A stretch of 64,000 nucleotides of DNA from Epichloe hybrida (GCA_019022495.1 JAFEKR010000003.1:868001-932000); one strand, 5' to 3'; counted from the first letter of the stretch, positions 1-13,870 are shown. The notes: generated by a model not told the origin, from the sequence alone. A program made the numbers and translations.

Positions 1-499
1 GAATTATAAGAGTAAGAATAGAAGCTTCTTAACTTAATATAATACTATAGAAAAGGGAAGCTAGTAAAAAAGAGCTAAAAGAATAGTATATTCTTAAGTC
101 TTAGTAGCTAAGAAATTAAGGTTTAAAATATTATAAAACTCTAATACCTTATAAACTTATAGAAGTATAAGATATAGCTTAATAACCTTAACTATATCTT
201 TAAGGGAGTAAAGAAAAAGTATTATTAAGATAACTAAAAAATTCTCTTTATACTTAACTATATATATATAAACTATTAGGCTAGATAAAACTAATATATT
301 AAAGAATAACTAGCTAATAGTTATAATTACCCTAAGGATAATTAGGATAAGTTCTAGGAATAAACCCTTACACTACTTAAGGACTTTATAAGCTATAATA
401 TATAAATAGCTATATAACTAGAGAATATAAAGTAAAAGAAAGGCTAGAGTCTTATTAAGTTTAGTATTTACCTAGATTTACTAAAGAAATACCTAGAGT

Positions 500-900
500 A
501 AGCTTTAAAGAAAACCTATACCTTTATATTCTTTATAAAGTTACTTCCTAACTTATAAGATTATATTAACTTATATATAAATATTACTAGAATAATATAA
601 GAAAATATTATATAACTTACCTAGTAATTCTAGAAGGTAATATTAAAGAATAAGTAAAAGTAAAATAATTTAGAAAAGAAAAGCTTATATAAGGTAGCTT
701 AATACTAAAGATATAATTCCCTATAAGGGTATTAGCTAAATAAGGACTAAAGAGATAAGAATAAGGATAAGAAAAAGACCTTAGCTACTTACCTAAATAA
801 TAATAGACTATAAGGAAGAAAATAGTGCTTTAATTATAGTAGTATAAATTATCTTATTTATAATTATAATAAGCTAAGGAAAGACTAGTAAGAGGGTTAG
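500..900 (+). pseudogene. Gag zinc-knuckle remnant of element A
   Basis: Around 826-876 the plus strand reads CFNYSSINYLIYNYNKLRK. This fits a CCHC zinc knuckle (C-x2-C-x4-H-x4-C) in which TGT codons became TAT and CAT became TAT. In a Gypsy element this marks the nucleocapsid end of Gag. The sequence upstream is too decayed to place capsid. The knuckle's position 5' of the reverse transcriptase supports the plus orientation. Confidence 0.6.
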
Positions 901-1539
901 GAAAACTCCTAGAGATAGAAGTAAAAGCCCTTACCTTTACCTTAGACACTAGGGTACTAGTAGGATGCTAATTCTATATACTAGTTACTATTTATAGGTA
1001 TAAAGATATTAAAATAGTAGCAAATCTTAATAGTTATACTAAAATTAATATTATAAGCACTTAATTCATATAGACTTATAAGCTTAATTAGGCTAAGGCT
1101 ATAGCACCTATCTTAAAGGTAATAAGGGCTTTAATAGTCCCTTAATATAGTATTTATAAGGTACTTATTATAATTAAAGACTTATAAGGCAAAAAGAAAG
1201 ACCTTAAGTTACTATATATAGCTATTAATAAGGACTTAAGAGTAAAGGGAAGCCCTATATTAATTAGGATATATATGCTTATAAAAGAATATATATATCT
1301 TTACTTATACTTATAAAAATAGTAGTTTAAAAAGAGAAAAGTAGCCTTTTTACTACTAACTCCTTATAAGTTTATAAAAGTAATATATAATAAAATAATA
1401 GTATATACTATTATAAGTATTATAGAAGATAAGTTTATACCTCTTAAAAATAAAAAGAAAGTAAAACTATATAAAATTATTAAAAATATCCTAGAGAAAC
1501 TATATAAGTTTAAAAATATATTTATATTAAATAAGGTAA

Positions 1540-2830
1540 GGAGTCTTTTATTAAAGAAGTTAACTAACTATATAATTAATCTTATACTAGGAGCTATACC
1601 CTTATATAAACTAATTTATTCTCTCTCCTAAAGTAAACTTAAAGAACTCTAGGAATATATTAATAATAACCTAAAGAAAGGCTAGATAAAACCCTTAAAA
1701 AGCCTAGTAAGTATACTTATTTTATTTATACTAAAGAAAGATAGAATACTCTAGCTATATATTAACTATTAGGGACTTAATAAGGTAATATAGAAGAATT
1801 ACTATACTCTTCCCTTAATTTTAAAGATCCTTAATTAATACTAAGGGGCCTATTTCTTTTTAAAGATTAATATTAAGAATATATACTACTAAATTTATAT
1901 TAAAGAGAGTAATAAGTAAAAGATAGCTTTTTATATATATTATAGGTATTATAAGTACCTTACAATACCTTTTAGGTTAACTAATACTCTAGCTACTTTT
2001 TAAAGTTATATTTATAAAGTGCTTTATAGGCTAGTTAATACTATTTATATAGTATATCTAGATAATATCTTAATTTTCTTTCAGATAGAAAAGAAGTATA
2101 CTAAATATATTAAGTAAGTCCTAGAGTATATAAGGTTAGTGAAGTTATATATAAAACCCTCTAAGTATTCTTTCTATAAGAAGTTAGTAAAATTCCTAGG
2201 GTTTATTCTTTTTATTAATAGGATATTAATAAATACTTACTAAGTTAATATAATTAGAGAATAGAAGGAGCCTATAAGTTTTAAGGATATATAGTTATTC
2301 CTTAGGTTTTATAACTTTTACTAATAGTTTATTTATAAATACTCTAGGATTATAGTACCTCTTTATATACTAATAAAAGGTAGTTAAAATAGTATTTAAA
2401 CTAGGAGGTTTATATTTAGAGAAAAGAAGTAATTAGTATTTAACTAGCTAAAAAATACCTTTTAGCAAGTACCTTTACTCTAATACTATAACCTAAGTTA
2501 AGCAGTGTATATTAAGATAAATACCTTAATTTTTATAATAATAAAAATCCTATCTTAGTAAGATAATAAGGGCTATTAGTATTTAGTAGCCTTTTAGTTA
2601 AGGAAGTTTATAAATATAAAATATAACTATAATATAGCTAACTAAGAGTTACTTACTATAGTAAAGTTATTTAAATACTAGTAATACTATATTAAAGGCA
2701 TAAAGATACCTATAGAGATCCTATTAGATTATTATAACCTATAGACCTTTATAAGGTAGTAAAAGCTAAATAGAAAATAGGTATAATAGTATATATTTCT
2801 TTACCCTTTCTATTTTATAATTAAATATAG
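1540..2830 (+). pseudogene. Reverse transcriptase and RNase H remnant of element A
   Basis: Ignoring stops, the translation follows Ty3/Gypsy RT in order: a stretch like GAIPLYKLIYSLS near 1590, a motif like INYRGLNKVI near 1755-1790, and the catalytic box VYLDNILIFF at 2052-2081. The usual YLDD reads YLDN through a G-to-A change. LGF follows near 2198, then an RNase H stretch around 2570-2680 (YLVAFQLRKF, then ELLTIVKLFKYW). Dozens of TAG/TAA codons interrupt the frame. It is a dead copy with recognisable domain order. Confidence 0.85.
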
Positions 2831-2859
2831 ACTAAGGAAAAATAACCTTATAAATACAC

Positions 2860-3576
2860 TATTAAGAAAGTCTAATTATAAGAGTAAACCTATATTAAAT
2901 AAGGTACTCTTACTAAAGCTTTAAAGGAAAATAGTAAATATCTTTATAGTAAAAGAAAAAGTACTAATATATTAAAGAAGTTATAGTATAATACTAGTTT
3001 TAGAACTTACTAAGGTAAGAGTAGCCTAGGTAAAAAGCTAGTTAGCTACTATAAATCTAGTAATAAGTTAGCTAAATAAGAGTAATTTTAAGGAGAAAGT
3101 AGTATATATTTAAGATATTAGTATAGTATAAGTAATTTAGGGGGCTATTATATTACTAAATCCTTACTAATTTATAGTAAATAAACTATTAGTATAACTA
3201 CTATAGAAAGCATAGGACTAAGATCTAGATTTATAAAAGCATAGAGGTAAGGTTAACTTCTAAGTAAAAGGGAAAGGAAAAGCTAGTCTATAGTTATATA
3301 ATATAAGAGGCCTCCTAATATATAAAGACTAAGTAGTTATTCTATAGGAGCCTATCTTATAATAAAAGCTTCTATAGCTATACTATAATAATTTACTAGT
3401 AAGTTACTTTAGGACTAAACATACTCTTAAGCTACTAAAATATTACTATTAGTAGCTAGTAATAAGTAGAGCTATTTTAGACTATATATCTAGCTATAGA
3501 GTATACTAATATATAGTAGCTAGGTAGCACTACTTATATAAAAGCCTTAAATTACTACTAATACTAAAGTAATTAT
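2860..3576 (+). pseudogene. Integrase N-terminal half of element A (split by E1)
   Basis: This stretch lies between RNase H and the E1 insertion and aligns base by base with 25400-26110 of A2. It corresponds to the zinc-binding and early core part of a Gypsy integrase. It ends at the 14-bp target duplication actaaagtaattat (3563-3576) and the frame resumes after 4353. RIP stops occur throughout. Confidence 0.7.
3563..3576. repeat. Left target-site duplication of E1
   Basis: The 14 bases actaaagtaattat occur here and again at 4340-4353, flanking the insert exactly. A2, which lacks the insert, has one copy of this site (near 26104, with one G difference), so this is a true duplication. Confidence 0.9.
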
Positions 3577-4339
3577 TGATTTTTAATTTTTTTTGGGGTC
3601 ATTGGCTGTGGCCAATGCATCTAATTTTCAAGGAACCAAAAAAATTACTAGCAATACCTAGCTAGTGCTACATGTAATAACTAAATTTAATAATTACTAT
3701 AGTGTTAGGTAAAACATAAAAGGAATAAGCTTTAAGTTACAAATTTAGGGGCTAAAAAGTTAATATAAAGTTTGCGATAAACTTTATAGCTATGATTGCG
3801 TAAGAGTTATAATTCGCGACCGTAGTTAAACTTAAATCTATTTGAGTTTTACTTATAGCATAAATTAATGTAATTCCCCCTTCCTTTACAACCGTGTTTA
3901 TTCTATCTCTCTACATCTCTTCTATCTTATAACTTATCCTTTAAAGCTCTAAGGTAAACTTAAACCCTAAAAAAAAACATAACTCATCCTCACTTGACTC
4001 CACTCTAATTCGTAACAAACACACTGCATAATCCACAGGTAGGTTAAGGGCTACTAATTAACTAATTAACAACTAACTGATTAGAAAATAGTATAGCTAA
4101 GGGTAACCACAAGCTAGGGGCTATAACCACTAGGCTATAGAACCTAATAGCTATCTAAAAATCTGAGGAAATTCTAGATAAAAAGGAAATTTAAAAAACC
4201 AAAGAAAACATTAAGGAATTTAGGAAAAGTAAGAAGAAGAAGGGAAATAAAAAGCTAGAGAAGAAGGCTAGATATTTGGAAAAGGTATTGAAAAATAGAG
4301 ATCTATAATTTAAGCAGTTTTACCTCGTGCCCGGGAGGG
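3577..4339 (-). mobile_element. E1: 763-bp retroposon-like insertion (non-LTR type)
   Basis: The insert is precisely bounded by a 14-bp target duplication inside integrase of A. On the minus strand it ends in an A-rich tail (ccccaaaaaaaattaaaaa), and there are no LTRs or terminal inverted repeats. E2 (48214-48468) shares exactly the A-rich end and is shortened at the other end, as expected from target-primed reverse transcription. The insert keeps more C and G in CpG context than A around it, so it is younger or less mutated. Near its left end it holds a small palindrome attggctgtggccaat. The plus strand around 4160-4330 reads as a lysine-rich coiled-coil-like stretch ending QFYLVPGRD, but no domain is recognised. 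It could be a SINE, a non-autonomous LINE derivative or a retro-copied transcript. Confidence 0.75.
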
Positions 4340-4353
4340 ACTAAAGTAATTAT
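4340..4353. repeat. Right target-site duplication of E1
   Basis: Second copy of actaaagtaattat; the integrase of A continues directly after it. Confidence 0.9.
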
Positions 4354-5440
4354 AAGTAAAGATCTTAATAGACTTTATTATAGGCTTACTACTAGTATAG
4401 CTAAGTAAGTAAGAAACTAATATAATCCTAGTAATTATAAACTAATTTACTAAGTACTTTATCTTCCTTTCTATAAAGACTATAATTAATATAGCTAAGC
4501 TAGTAAAGTTATTTTATAAGGAGATTAAGCTATAATTTAAAGCACTAGAGGGTATTATATCTAATAGAGAGTTAGTATTTATAAGCTAATTCTAGTTAGA
4601 GGTATATTACTAATTATATATAAAGTAAAGGCTTTTAATAGTATTTTACCCCTAAACTAATAGGTAAATAAAGAGAATAAACTAAGTACTTAAGTATTAC
4701 TTATAATATTTTATTAAAAAAAACTAATAGTTATAGCTAAAGCTACTTCTAATAGCTTAATTTATATATAATAATACTATTAATAAGATAATAGGTTACT
4801 TCCCTAACTATACTTTTATAGGCTATTTACCTAAGTTTTACCTTACTCTTAAGGGTAAGAGTATAGAAAGGGAGGTCCTAGAAGCTTATATATATATTAA
4901 AAAGCTATATAAGATTAGGGAGAAACTAGTATATAACTAAGTAAAGGTTACTAAAGTATAGGTAAAGTATTATAACTAGAGATATTAGCTAATAACCTTA
5001 AAAAAAGAAAACTTAGTATTACTATTAGTAAAGAATATTAGGCTTAAGGATATAAAATAGAAGCTAAACCTAAGATTTATTAGGCTATTTTAAATACTTA
5101 ATACTATAGGTAAATAAGTATACTAACTAGTATTACCTAATAAGTATAGTTAACTATATAATATATTCTATATTAGCCTATTAAAGCTATAGAATTACTA
5201 GGAAAATACTTTAGATAAAGATATACTAATATCTAACCTTAAAGATAATAATAATAAGTTTAAAGTTAAAGAAGTTAAGGATTATAAGAAGATATATAAA
5301 GATAATAAATACCTAGTAAAATAAAAGGGCTAGCTAAGTAAATATAACTAGTAAGTAGTAGTAAAAGATATAGAAGGTACTTAATATATAATTTAGGCTT
5401 TCTATTAAAGTAAAGTAAGTAAAAAGTATAGTAAGATATA
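4354..5440 (+). pseudogene. Integrase core and chromodomain remnant of element A
   Basis: Integrase continues with stretches like KYFIFLPIKTTIN (near 4435), EGIISNRELVFIS (near 4550) and AQFIYNNTINKIIGY (near 4755). These match the Gypsy core with its second catalytic Asp changed. Near 5265-5340 the frame reads EVKDYKKIYKDNKYLVK then KGWLSKYN, a chromodomain signature. This places the element among the chromoviruses, whose chromodomain guides integration to marked chromatin. Many RIP stops. Confidence 0.8.
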
Positions 5441-6863
5441 AGTAATTTATAAATAATAAGGGATAAGGTAATTATAAAAAAGGCCTAGCCTTATTAGCTA
5501 CTATTACACTTTAATTAAAAACCTTATTAAACTATTTACTAAATAATAAAGAAAAATATACCTAAAGAAAGCTAAGTTTTATAGGAAACCTATAAATTAT
5601 AGCGCTTATATAAGATAATACCTTACTATTTTAAATAAAATACTTAGTGTTATTCTTATTCTTAGTAATTACTTACTATATTATAAGGTAATACTAGTAT
5701 TTTATGATAGTTTAGGGAATATACCCTAGATTAGAGAACTATAATTATAAAACTATTTATATATTCTAAGTAATAAAATATTACTAATAATTATCCTATA
5801 AACTATTAGTAAATAAGTAGTAAAAAAAGAATAAATAAGGTAAGTAAATCTTATAATCCCTAGAGTAAGAGTAAGATATATAGTAACTAAAAGTTATTAG
5901 TATAAAATAATATACTACTAGTAAGTAGTAAAAGTAAACTATACCTAATTATAAATAAAAGGCTAGTAAATAAGGAAGAAAATAATATACTTACTATACC
6001 TTTATAGCACTTATTAAACTAAATATAATTTAGTAAGCTATATTTATATAATTAAAGGTAAGTATAAGAGATAGTATATACTTAGTAAAATAGAAGTAAG
6101 TTTTCTTTAGAAAAATAAGGCTTACTACTATAATACTAGTATCCTTAGTATTTATAAGAGTTTAGATTTAATTTAAAATAGTAAGAAAATTAGTAAAATT
6201 ACCCTTTATTATTAGTATTACCTATAAAGAAATAATTAGTAATAAGAAGATAAAATATAGGGGAGAAGGGGCTAACTTACCCCCTTATAAGTATTACTAT
6301 AGTAATTATATTAAATATAATATTTTATAAGCTTAGTATATTTATTATTAATAATTAAAATATAAGGGAATTAGTAGTTAATTTAAGGTAAGGTAAGTAA
6401 GATTAGAGAGCTTCTCTTAAACTTAAAGTAACCTATATATAAATAATATATATAGCTATAGTTTTTTAAGTAAATAAACCTATATTTTATAGTAAAAAGC
6501 TTAGGACTAATAAAGGTAATAGTATAAGAAAACTAAAGGTATAATAAAATCTAAAAGGTAATTCCTAAAGTTAAGGGGGGAAAAAGTATATAATATAGTA
6601 AGAAACTATAAGTAATTTAAAGGTAAAGGTAAGCTACTAGTTATTATTATTTTAATATTAGCTACTACCTAGTAAATAGCTATATACTAGCTAGTAAAGG
6701 CTATTTAAAAGCCTAGCTATAAGTAAGGGAATAATTATAAGGCTTACTTATAACACTAGTGCACTAGCATACTACCTAGTAAGCACACCATGCCCTAGGG
6801 CTAGGTTTACGTAATACTAACAAGCTACTAGCTATAAGCTAGTGACTTACATATATAACATAC
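5441..6863 (+). other. 3' non-pol part and LTR start of element A
   Basis: No protein domain is recognised. The stretch aligns patchily with A2 27230-28805, sharing a block beginning aagggataaggtaattata and the terminal part from about 6745 on. The LTR probably starts near 6750, where both copies read tataacactagtg (TG reduced to TA). Without the 5' LTR this start cannot be proved. It stops at the catac target duplication of B (6859-6863). Confidence 0.5.
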
Positions 6864-7082
6864 TGTTATGGACTGGCCCCTAGGCGGCTGCAATAGGGCG
6901 TCAATATAGTATTAAGAGACTTAGGGAAGAGAAGGGAAAGGAGAAGAGGCTATCCCTAGTAATGCCCCTTATACCCCCTTAGCTCCTTATATAAGCCCCC
7001 CTTTCCTTACCTTACCTAATCCTACTTGCCCCTACCCTTCCTACTATATAGAAAATACTTAGGTAAAGCCTAAGCCCTTACA
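6864..7082 (-). repeat. 3' LTR of element B
   Basis: It begins tgttatggactggc and ends gcccttaca, and nearly matches 13871-14089 and 15011-15229. A TATA-like stretch (ccttatataagcccc, near 6985) lies in all three copies. It would sit on the strand opposite to B, so its role is unclear. Differences among the three LTRs are nearly all C/T or G/A. Confidence 0.9.
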
Positions 7083-7295
7083 TATACCCTTACTTAGTCT
7101 TATTAAGCCTATCCCTTTATTATGGCATGCCCTATTATACTATTAGTGGATAAGGCAAATCACTCCTACCTTTACTACTAACTTTCTATAAATCATCTAG
7201 TAGGCATTTAATTACATTTAATCCTATTCCTTACTTATTACTATTAGGTGCGTAACACCCACGTCCCACTAGCTTATCGTGCTATTATTATACGT

Positions 7296-7470
7296 GTAAT
7301 GCGTTCACCTTACTAACCCATTATTATTATAACATCCAGCCCCCACCCCCACTAGTTTGTGATTTATCTAATAAGGGTATGTAATATATTCACCCTACTA
7401 ACCTATTATTTTATTATAATCTCTAACCCTACCCTTACTAGTTTATTAATTACCTAATATAGGTACTAAA
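7296..7470. repeat. Two-copy direct repeat of about 84 bp in element B
   Basis: The segment running from tgtaatgcgttcacc to about 7375 is repeated from atgtaatatattcacc to about 7465. The second copy carries many C-to-T changes. It lies near the 3' end of B, outside recognisable pol. Confidence 0.65.
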
Positions 7471-9549
7471 CCACATATAAATATCCCACTTAGTTCCTTA
7501 TTATATCTTACCTTCCCTTATATAACACTATCTATCTATTATTATAGTTCTATTATACCTTCCCCTTCTTCTATTAGTCCTTACTTCTTAGATAATTACT
7601 CCCTTATTAGATATACCTTATAATCTATCTAACCCTTCTCTATCTCTAGCTACTCCTATAATACCCTTATCCTATTTTATTAGTAAGTTCCTTATAGAAG
7701 GCAACTCTAATAATAAATAATATACTACCCCCTAATCTATCTAGCGCCCTTATAGGCTATATGTAAAACAGGCCCTTACTACTAGTATACTAGAATACTA
7801 CCTATCTAAGTCTAGGGAATCCTATTCTCTATATTAGAGGTAATATCTTACCTATATTTAGCATACTAGGCTCTTATTTACTAACCTATATCTCTATTAT
7901 GCATTAAAGGATATTAAGGTAAAGATTACTATAGGTATATATATTATTAAACCTAGAGTCCTAAAGACTAAGGAAATAAAAAAGAAAATACCTATCCTAT
8001 CTTAAAGGTATTACTACCTTATTAATTAGTAAAACTCCCTCCTTACCTAAGCTTAGTTTAACCTAGCTTCTATTTAGTTAGCCCTTAGGGCGTCCCTAGC
8101 TATAAATACTACTATAATAAATATAACTAGTCTTAATATTACCCCTTTTATTAGCGCTAGCCCTTTAGGTAGTTATAGTATAGCTTAATCTATATAATAA
8201 GTTATAGGCGTTCTATTCTAATAAAACTAATAAGTTATAGGTAGGCTAAGCGTAATACATGTAAAGATACGTAATTAGTCTGCTATACTTCTCTAAGCTT
8301 TATTACCTTATTACTAAGATAAGATCTATTAATATTCTTAGATTACTAGGTTAAGTAATAAATCTCCTTCGCGTTACTGCTAGTATTATTTACGCTATTC
8401 TTCTATATTAGGTTTAACTCATGATTATATTCCTAGGTTATTAGGAGCTAGCTATTCTCTAGCTAGAAATAATACGCCTTCTCCTCCTAGCTATTCTCCT
8501 CCTACATACTATCCTCCTACTAGGTCTCTTATTATACCCCCTCTTACTTATACTCCTTATACTAACCTTACCTATACTATCCTAGTTCTAGGTTATGCCT
8601 AATATAGACTAGATAGATAACTTATTATACTATACCTATTACCTAGCGAAGAAAGTGCTATAGCTATAGTAGTAGTAGTATAACTTTAGCTAGAGGTAGC
8701 GCCCTCCTATTTATCTTCTCCTAGTAATTAGGATAATAACTTACTAGATAAGTATTCTTATTAAGTAGTAGTAAAATATAGTAGGTAGGTATCTAGGGTG
8801 CTTATAAGAGTCTTTATAGCTATATAAGTTTTCTAAAATTAATTTAGTCTATTATTAGTTTATATATTACCCTATTTTACCTTAAATTTATTAAGTGCTT
8901 ATATTTTCTCTATGCTTTCTAGTAGCTCCTATGTTAGTTAGAAGTATCCTACTTACTTAACTAAGATATTCTATTATTCTTCTTACCCCTATATATTCTA
9001 AGCCGCTAGAATCCGCTTAACCTAATATTCCTCTATAAGCTTATTATTACCCTCTACTAGGACCTATTTAGGACCTAGGCATAAGTCCTATAGCTATTAG
9101 CTTAGAAGCAGGTCTTCTACTATGTGTTTAATAAGGTCTATGTAAAAAACCAGATAGATACCCCTTAGTATATTAAGTCAGACTATAAGAGAGAATAGCA
9201 CTTCTATAACTATATACTTTATAGCTACCTAGTTAAGTTTCCTTAAGGGGTGGTTTATCTTTATATTCCTAAGTAATAGCTATACCTTATCCCTAACCTA
9301 AAAACATTCCACTAGGCGTCTTAATGCTAATATTATATCTTATTACTATTACTATATATAAGCTATTATAGCCTAAGCTAAATAGGTACTCTCTTAGAGA
9401 TAGCTAAGGAAATAAATAGCTCTCCCCTTTAGTGTAGTTGTAAACATAGGTATGTCTAGTTAGGTTTAAATTGGTTTAAGATTATATCTATAGAGTAATC
9501 TATTTAGGCTTACTCCTATGGCTAATAAGGTCCTATTATTAATCACTAG

Positions 9550-9960
9550 TTAATAAGCAGTAAGGTGTTCTAGCTAGTTATACTATAAGAAGGAAATAGT
9601 AATATGTAGAATTACCTATACCTCCTAGTTTGCTTATTCTATACTACCATTAGTCTAAGGATAGTGTAACATAAAGAGTAATTAATCTATTCTTACTAGG
9701 GAATATAATGTTATCTAAAATTATCCTTACTAGTCTAAGCCTTAGTCTATAATAATAGACTAAGGGAATCCTTTAAACCTTTACTAAACTGTCTTAAAGC
9801 GTTCCGCATAATCCTTAGCTTTTATAGAGATTATAGCTTTAAGCTACATAAACTTTAATAGCCTATCTATAATAACTATAAGGTATTAAGGTTACTTAGG
9901 TAATAAAGCTAGTAAGTTTATTATAAAGTTAATAGAGATTTATAACCAAAACCAATTAGG
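9550..9960 (-). pseudogene. Integrase remnant of element B
   Basis: Reading the minus strand from about 9790 to 9640 gives RFKGFPQSIIID followed by HYPQTNGSIE if TAG is read as the lost CAG. This is the Gypsy integrase core, with the second catalytic Asp and the HPQTDG-type box, here with Asn for Asp. Frame interruptions and stops prevent function. Confidence 0.75.
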
Positions 9961-10899
9961 GATTAGTAAAGGCTTTAGTAAGCCCTAGCGTTACTAATAG
10001 CTCTTATAGCTACTAATATAGTAGTAGTTACGAATAAATCTTGCTATATCCTATAATATTCTATCCTAATAGAACTATTATTATAGAATTTAAAACATAG
10101 TGTTATAGCTAGGGTAACCTATAACTAGCGAGTTATAACTTTATTAGATAAGAGTTATTATAAGGGGTTCCTAGGCTAGGACTTATATATGCCCCTAGAA
10201 CTATAGCACGCTATAGGCGCTTATGGAATAATTTATAACCTATTCTCTTATTATTACTTCTAGGGGAAACTTCCTAGTACTCTCCTAAATAGCTTTTAGT
10301 TATATACTATACGTAGGGTCTAACGTAATAGCCTAGTCCTAAAGGTCCTAAAGGTGCTTACTAGTAAAGAGGGCCTCCCTTACTAGAGGCAAGGATAATT
10401 AGTGTATATATAAGGCTATAATAGGTTTATCTAGGTCTATTTCTAGTAATAGGGATAGTTATATAATTATAATTAGCTATAGAACCTATCCCTATCTTAA
10501 GGACTCCTTATGTTAGTCCTGTTCTCTCCTAGATAAGGCATCTAAGCGTTGCGCCTGCGTGCTAGGTTTGTAATGCAAATGGAAATTAAATAGCGCAAGC
10601 GTGTCTGCCTATTAAGCTTGCTATTCTAATATTAGTCTTAGTATTATAAAGTACTTTAGGTTCTTATAGTCTATATAAATTATAAACAGGCAGGAGATAC
10701 CTTATAACTTTACTAACTATACCTTTAAGCATAAAATAATAGCTAGTAGCTCCTTATTATAGATTATATAATTCTTCTATAATACTATAAGACTAGTAGA
10801 GTAGTAGGCCACTAGGTATAATACGCTATCTAGTCCTAATTATAAGAGGTAATCGCTAAGGGCTATTCCTAAGTAGTTAGCCTCCACTACTATAAGGCA

Positions 10900-11790
10900 G
10901 TCTAAATCCTATTATGCTAGGATAGGATACGTAACAAAAGTATTCTTTAGCCTCTTAAAAGCCTTATTCTCCTCTAGTCCCTAGTAAAATAAGGTATTTC
11001 TCTTAGTAAGATAAATAAGGGGGGCTACTAACTTAGAGAAGTTACTAATAAAGTTATAATAGAAGTTTATAAACCCTAAGAAGCTTTAGACCCCCTATAG
11101 CTTTATAGGTACTACCTATTCCCTTATAGCTATTACCTTTATAGGATTAGGATAAATTAAGCATTCTGCCGTAATAATATATCCTAGGTATTAGACCTCT
11201 TTAATAGCAAATATAGACTTATTAATATTAAGGTATAGTCCTGTAAAATATAAGCATCCTAATATTAATTATACCTTTACTATGTAGTCCTTCCTTAATC
11301 CCCTAGAGTAGACTAGAATATTATTAAGGTAAGCTATTATAAAGTCCCCTAATATATTCCCTAAGGATTTATTAATATACTATTAGAAGGTTACTAGTAT
11401 ACCTGCTAGGCTAAATAGATAAACTAACTATTTAAATAGTCTAAACCTAGTATAAAAGGTAGTAAGGTGCTCCTTACCCTTAGCTATCTATAGTTTATAA
11501 AACACTATATAGATATTTACCTTTATAAACTAATATACCTAGGAGAGGGAGCGTAGTGTCTCCTTAATTAATAGGAGTAGATATTAGTCCTATGCTATAA
11601 TCTTATTAAGTGCGTAATAGTTTATGTAAAACCACTATCCCTTATTTGCTTTCTTTATAAGGAGAATAGGGGCTATAGCTAATAAGGAGCTAGCACAAAT
11701 CTAGCCCTTATTTATTAGATTTGTTATTTAGTGACAAACCTCTAATAACTAATCCCTTAGTATATTATATAGTGGACCCTATAGGAGTAT
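10900..11790 (-). pseudogene. Reverse transcriptase and RNase H remnant of element B
   Basis: The minus strand reads AYLNNILVYSRG across 11300-11334 (YLNN at 11320-11331, from YLDD). Downstream are YLGYIITAEG and SFLGFINFYYNFI (near 11060-11200), the typical post-catalytic blocks of Gypsy RT leading into RNase H. Several stops and G-to-A changes at catalytic Asp codons show inactivation. Confidence 0.82.
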
Positions 11791-12599
11791 TAGTTTGGAT
11801 CCGTCCGGATTCCTATGTAAACGTATATGATGATTAAGGGAACCCCTATATAAGGGTAGGCTATTAGCTTTAGCCTTGTTAAAAAGATCCGTAAAGTCTG
11901 CTAATCCCCTTAGTAACGTAGCTATATTAAAGCTATCTGGTTTTGTTTTAGGCGCTATAATCTATAGCACTATTATTATTTCTTTAAGGCTTATAGCTAT
12001 AAACCTTATTATAGTATCCCTTGTCTTTTATGCCCGTTGCGCCTTAGCCGCATATAAGGAACCAATAATCCCCTATACTAGGGCTTCCCCCCTACGCTTA
12101 GTGGCTTCTAAGACATAAAGGCCCTCTGCTGTACTAATTACTAGTTACTATTTTGCTGCATAAATTATAATATTATAGTGCTCTAGCTATAGCATACTAA
12201 AGATAACATCCTAGGTAAGACCTAGGATAATATATAGGTATACTAATAACTCCTACCTATTAATATTAATACTAGCTTGTACTATATAGGTAATAGAGAA
12301 GGACTCCTCTTTTTATTACCTCCCTCTTCTCTCTATTTCTACTGTAGTACGCACCTGCCTTTATTTTAGTAGTTATATAAGCTCTAGGCTAAGCTATCTT
12401 GCTGCTAATTTACTAATAGCACTATAGTAATTATAGCTATAATTAATCTAGATGTTAATATAAAAACATATATTAAAGAGTACTAGGATTAAGAAAGGTA
12501 GTTAGTCTATATATTAATCTATATCTCTATCTATATTTATAAACTAGCTATACTTATCTAAATCTATAGCTACTAGCTAGCCCCTTTACCCCTATATAA

Positions 12600-13550
12600 G
12601 ACTCTGCTTAAGGGCTACTTATTTTCTAAGGAGTTTATAGTAACCTCCTTATCTACGCTTTCTACGTTTACCTTATGTAAGTTAATCTAGACCTTAGGTT
12701 AGCAGGGTAGGAGGAAGGTGTATTCCTAGATATAATAGTCCTTAGATCTATAATATAGGTAGTACCCCTCTTAGTGGCGTTTAGTTAGTTTTGCCTAAGT
12801 TACTTACTTAGCCCTTAGCTAATTTGTGTTTCTCTTTAGGCCCTTATCCTTCTTATCTAACTTATTTTACTTGCCCTATTAAGTTATTATAGTATGTACT
12901 CCTGTTATAAGTGTATTGCTATTATAGTCTGTTTATTAGGGGGCGAGTTAGCCTAGCTAGGGTTTATATTAGTTCTAAAACTTCTTTTCTAAGGTATAAG
13001 ATTTAATATTAACTATAATACTATAGTACTAAGTAACTATAATATAGTATTCTATTTAGCTTATCCCCTTACTAATAGATATTTCTCTTATACGCTTATT
13101 AAGTACGCGTTAAAGCTTAGCTAGCTTAATATTCTTAGTCTAATAGGTCCCCCCTACTAGGGAGAGTTTCTGTTTAAAATAAATAAAAAACATAGCAAAT
13201 AGCTCCCCTACCCCTTATTCTATCTAGTTAAGTTCTATAAGGGCTATCTCCTATCTATAGGGATTTATATAAAGCATCTCTAAGTAGGTTAGGAAAGCCA
13301 TAGGGTTATAGTTATTTATGTAGCCTGTCTTAAAGAATAATATAATCTAAGCCTAAACCTTAGGTAATAGGTTCTAGTAAATAAACACCTATTAGTCCTT
13401 ATTAGACCTAATAAAGTCCTTATTTACCTCTAACTTATATTTTATTAGGAACTTCTAGGTAGTGAATATAGCCTTATTACTATTATATAGGTTGCCTATA
13501 GGAATTGGTTTTTGGCGGATTTGTGATATAAGGGATGGTAAGGCTAGCCC
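12600..13550 (-). pseudogene. Gag remnant of element B with zinc-knuckle relic
   Basis: On the minus strand around 12720-12770 the frame reads GYYLYYRSKDYYIQEY. It has the spacing of a CCHC knuckle with Cys and His codons turned to Tyr. The region to its right up to the LTR is the expected Gag body; no further motif can be claimed. The segment 13029-14089 is duplicated in B2. Confidence 0.6.
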
Positions 13551-13870
13551 CTGAAGTAAAACATAATCTAGATTAATTCTAGTAGGGTCTGTTAGGGCGT
13601 TTAGTAGGAAGTTCTATTATACTGCTAATTCTAGGTTTATATATACGTGTTATTATAGGCTCTTAATTACCCTTGCTTACTATACTAGTATTAGTTAAAG
13701 CATCTTAAACTAGGTATTCTAGGCTTCTAGTAGTACTATGGCTTTAGATAAGGGGGTGTGAGTCCCCTAGCTAGGTTAGTTATAAGGCTAAAGCATATCT
13801 ATTAGGTCTATTATTATTTGCTTTATTTCTTTTAGTAGCCTTCTTTTTAGACTAAAGGAAGTCTCTTAAT

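Noticed and set aside
4090..4140. tRNA-like A box on the minus strand of E1 (tagcctagtgg)
   Set aside because: No convincing B box at the right distance and no cloverleaf, so a tRNA-derived SINE head is not claimed.
11876..12118. 80-residue plus-strand open frame
   Set aside because: It lies within the minus-strand pol of Gypsy B and has no domain; chance frame opposite a decayed gene.
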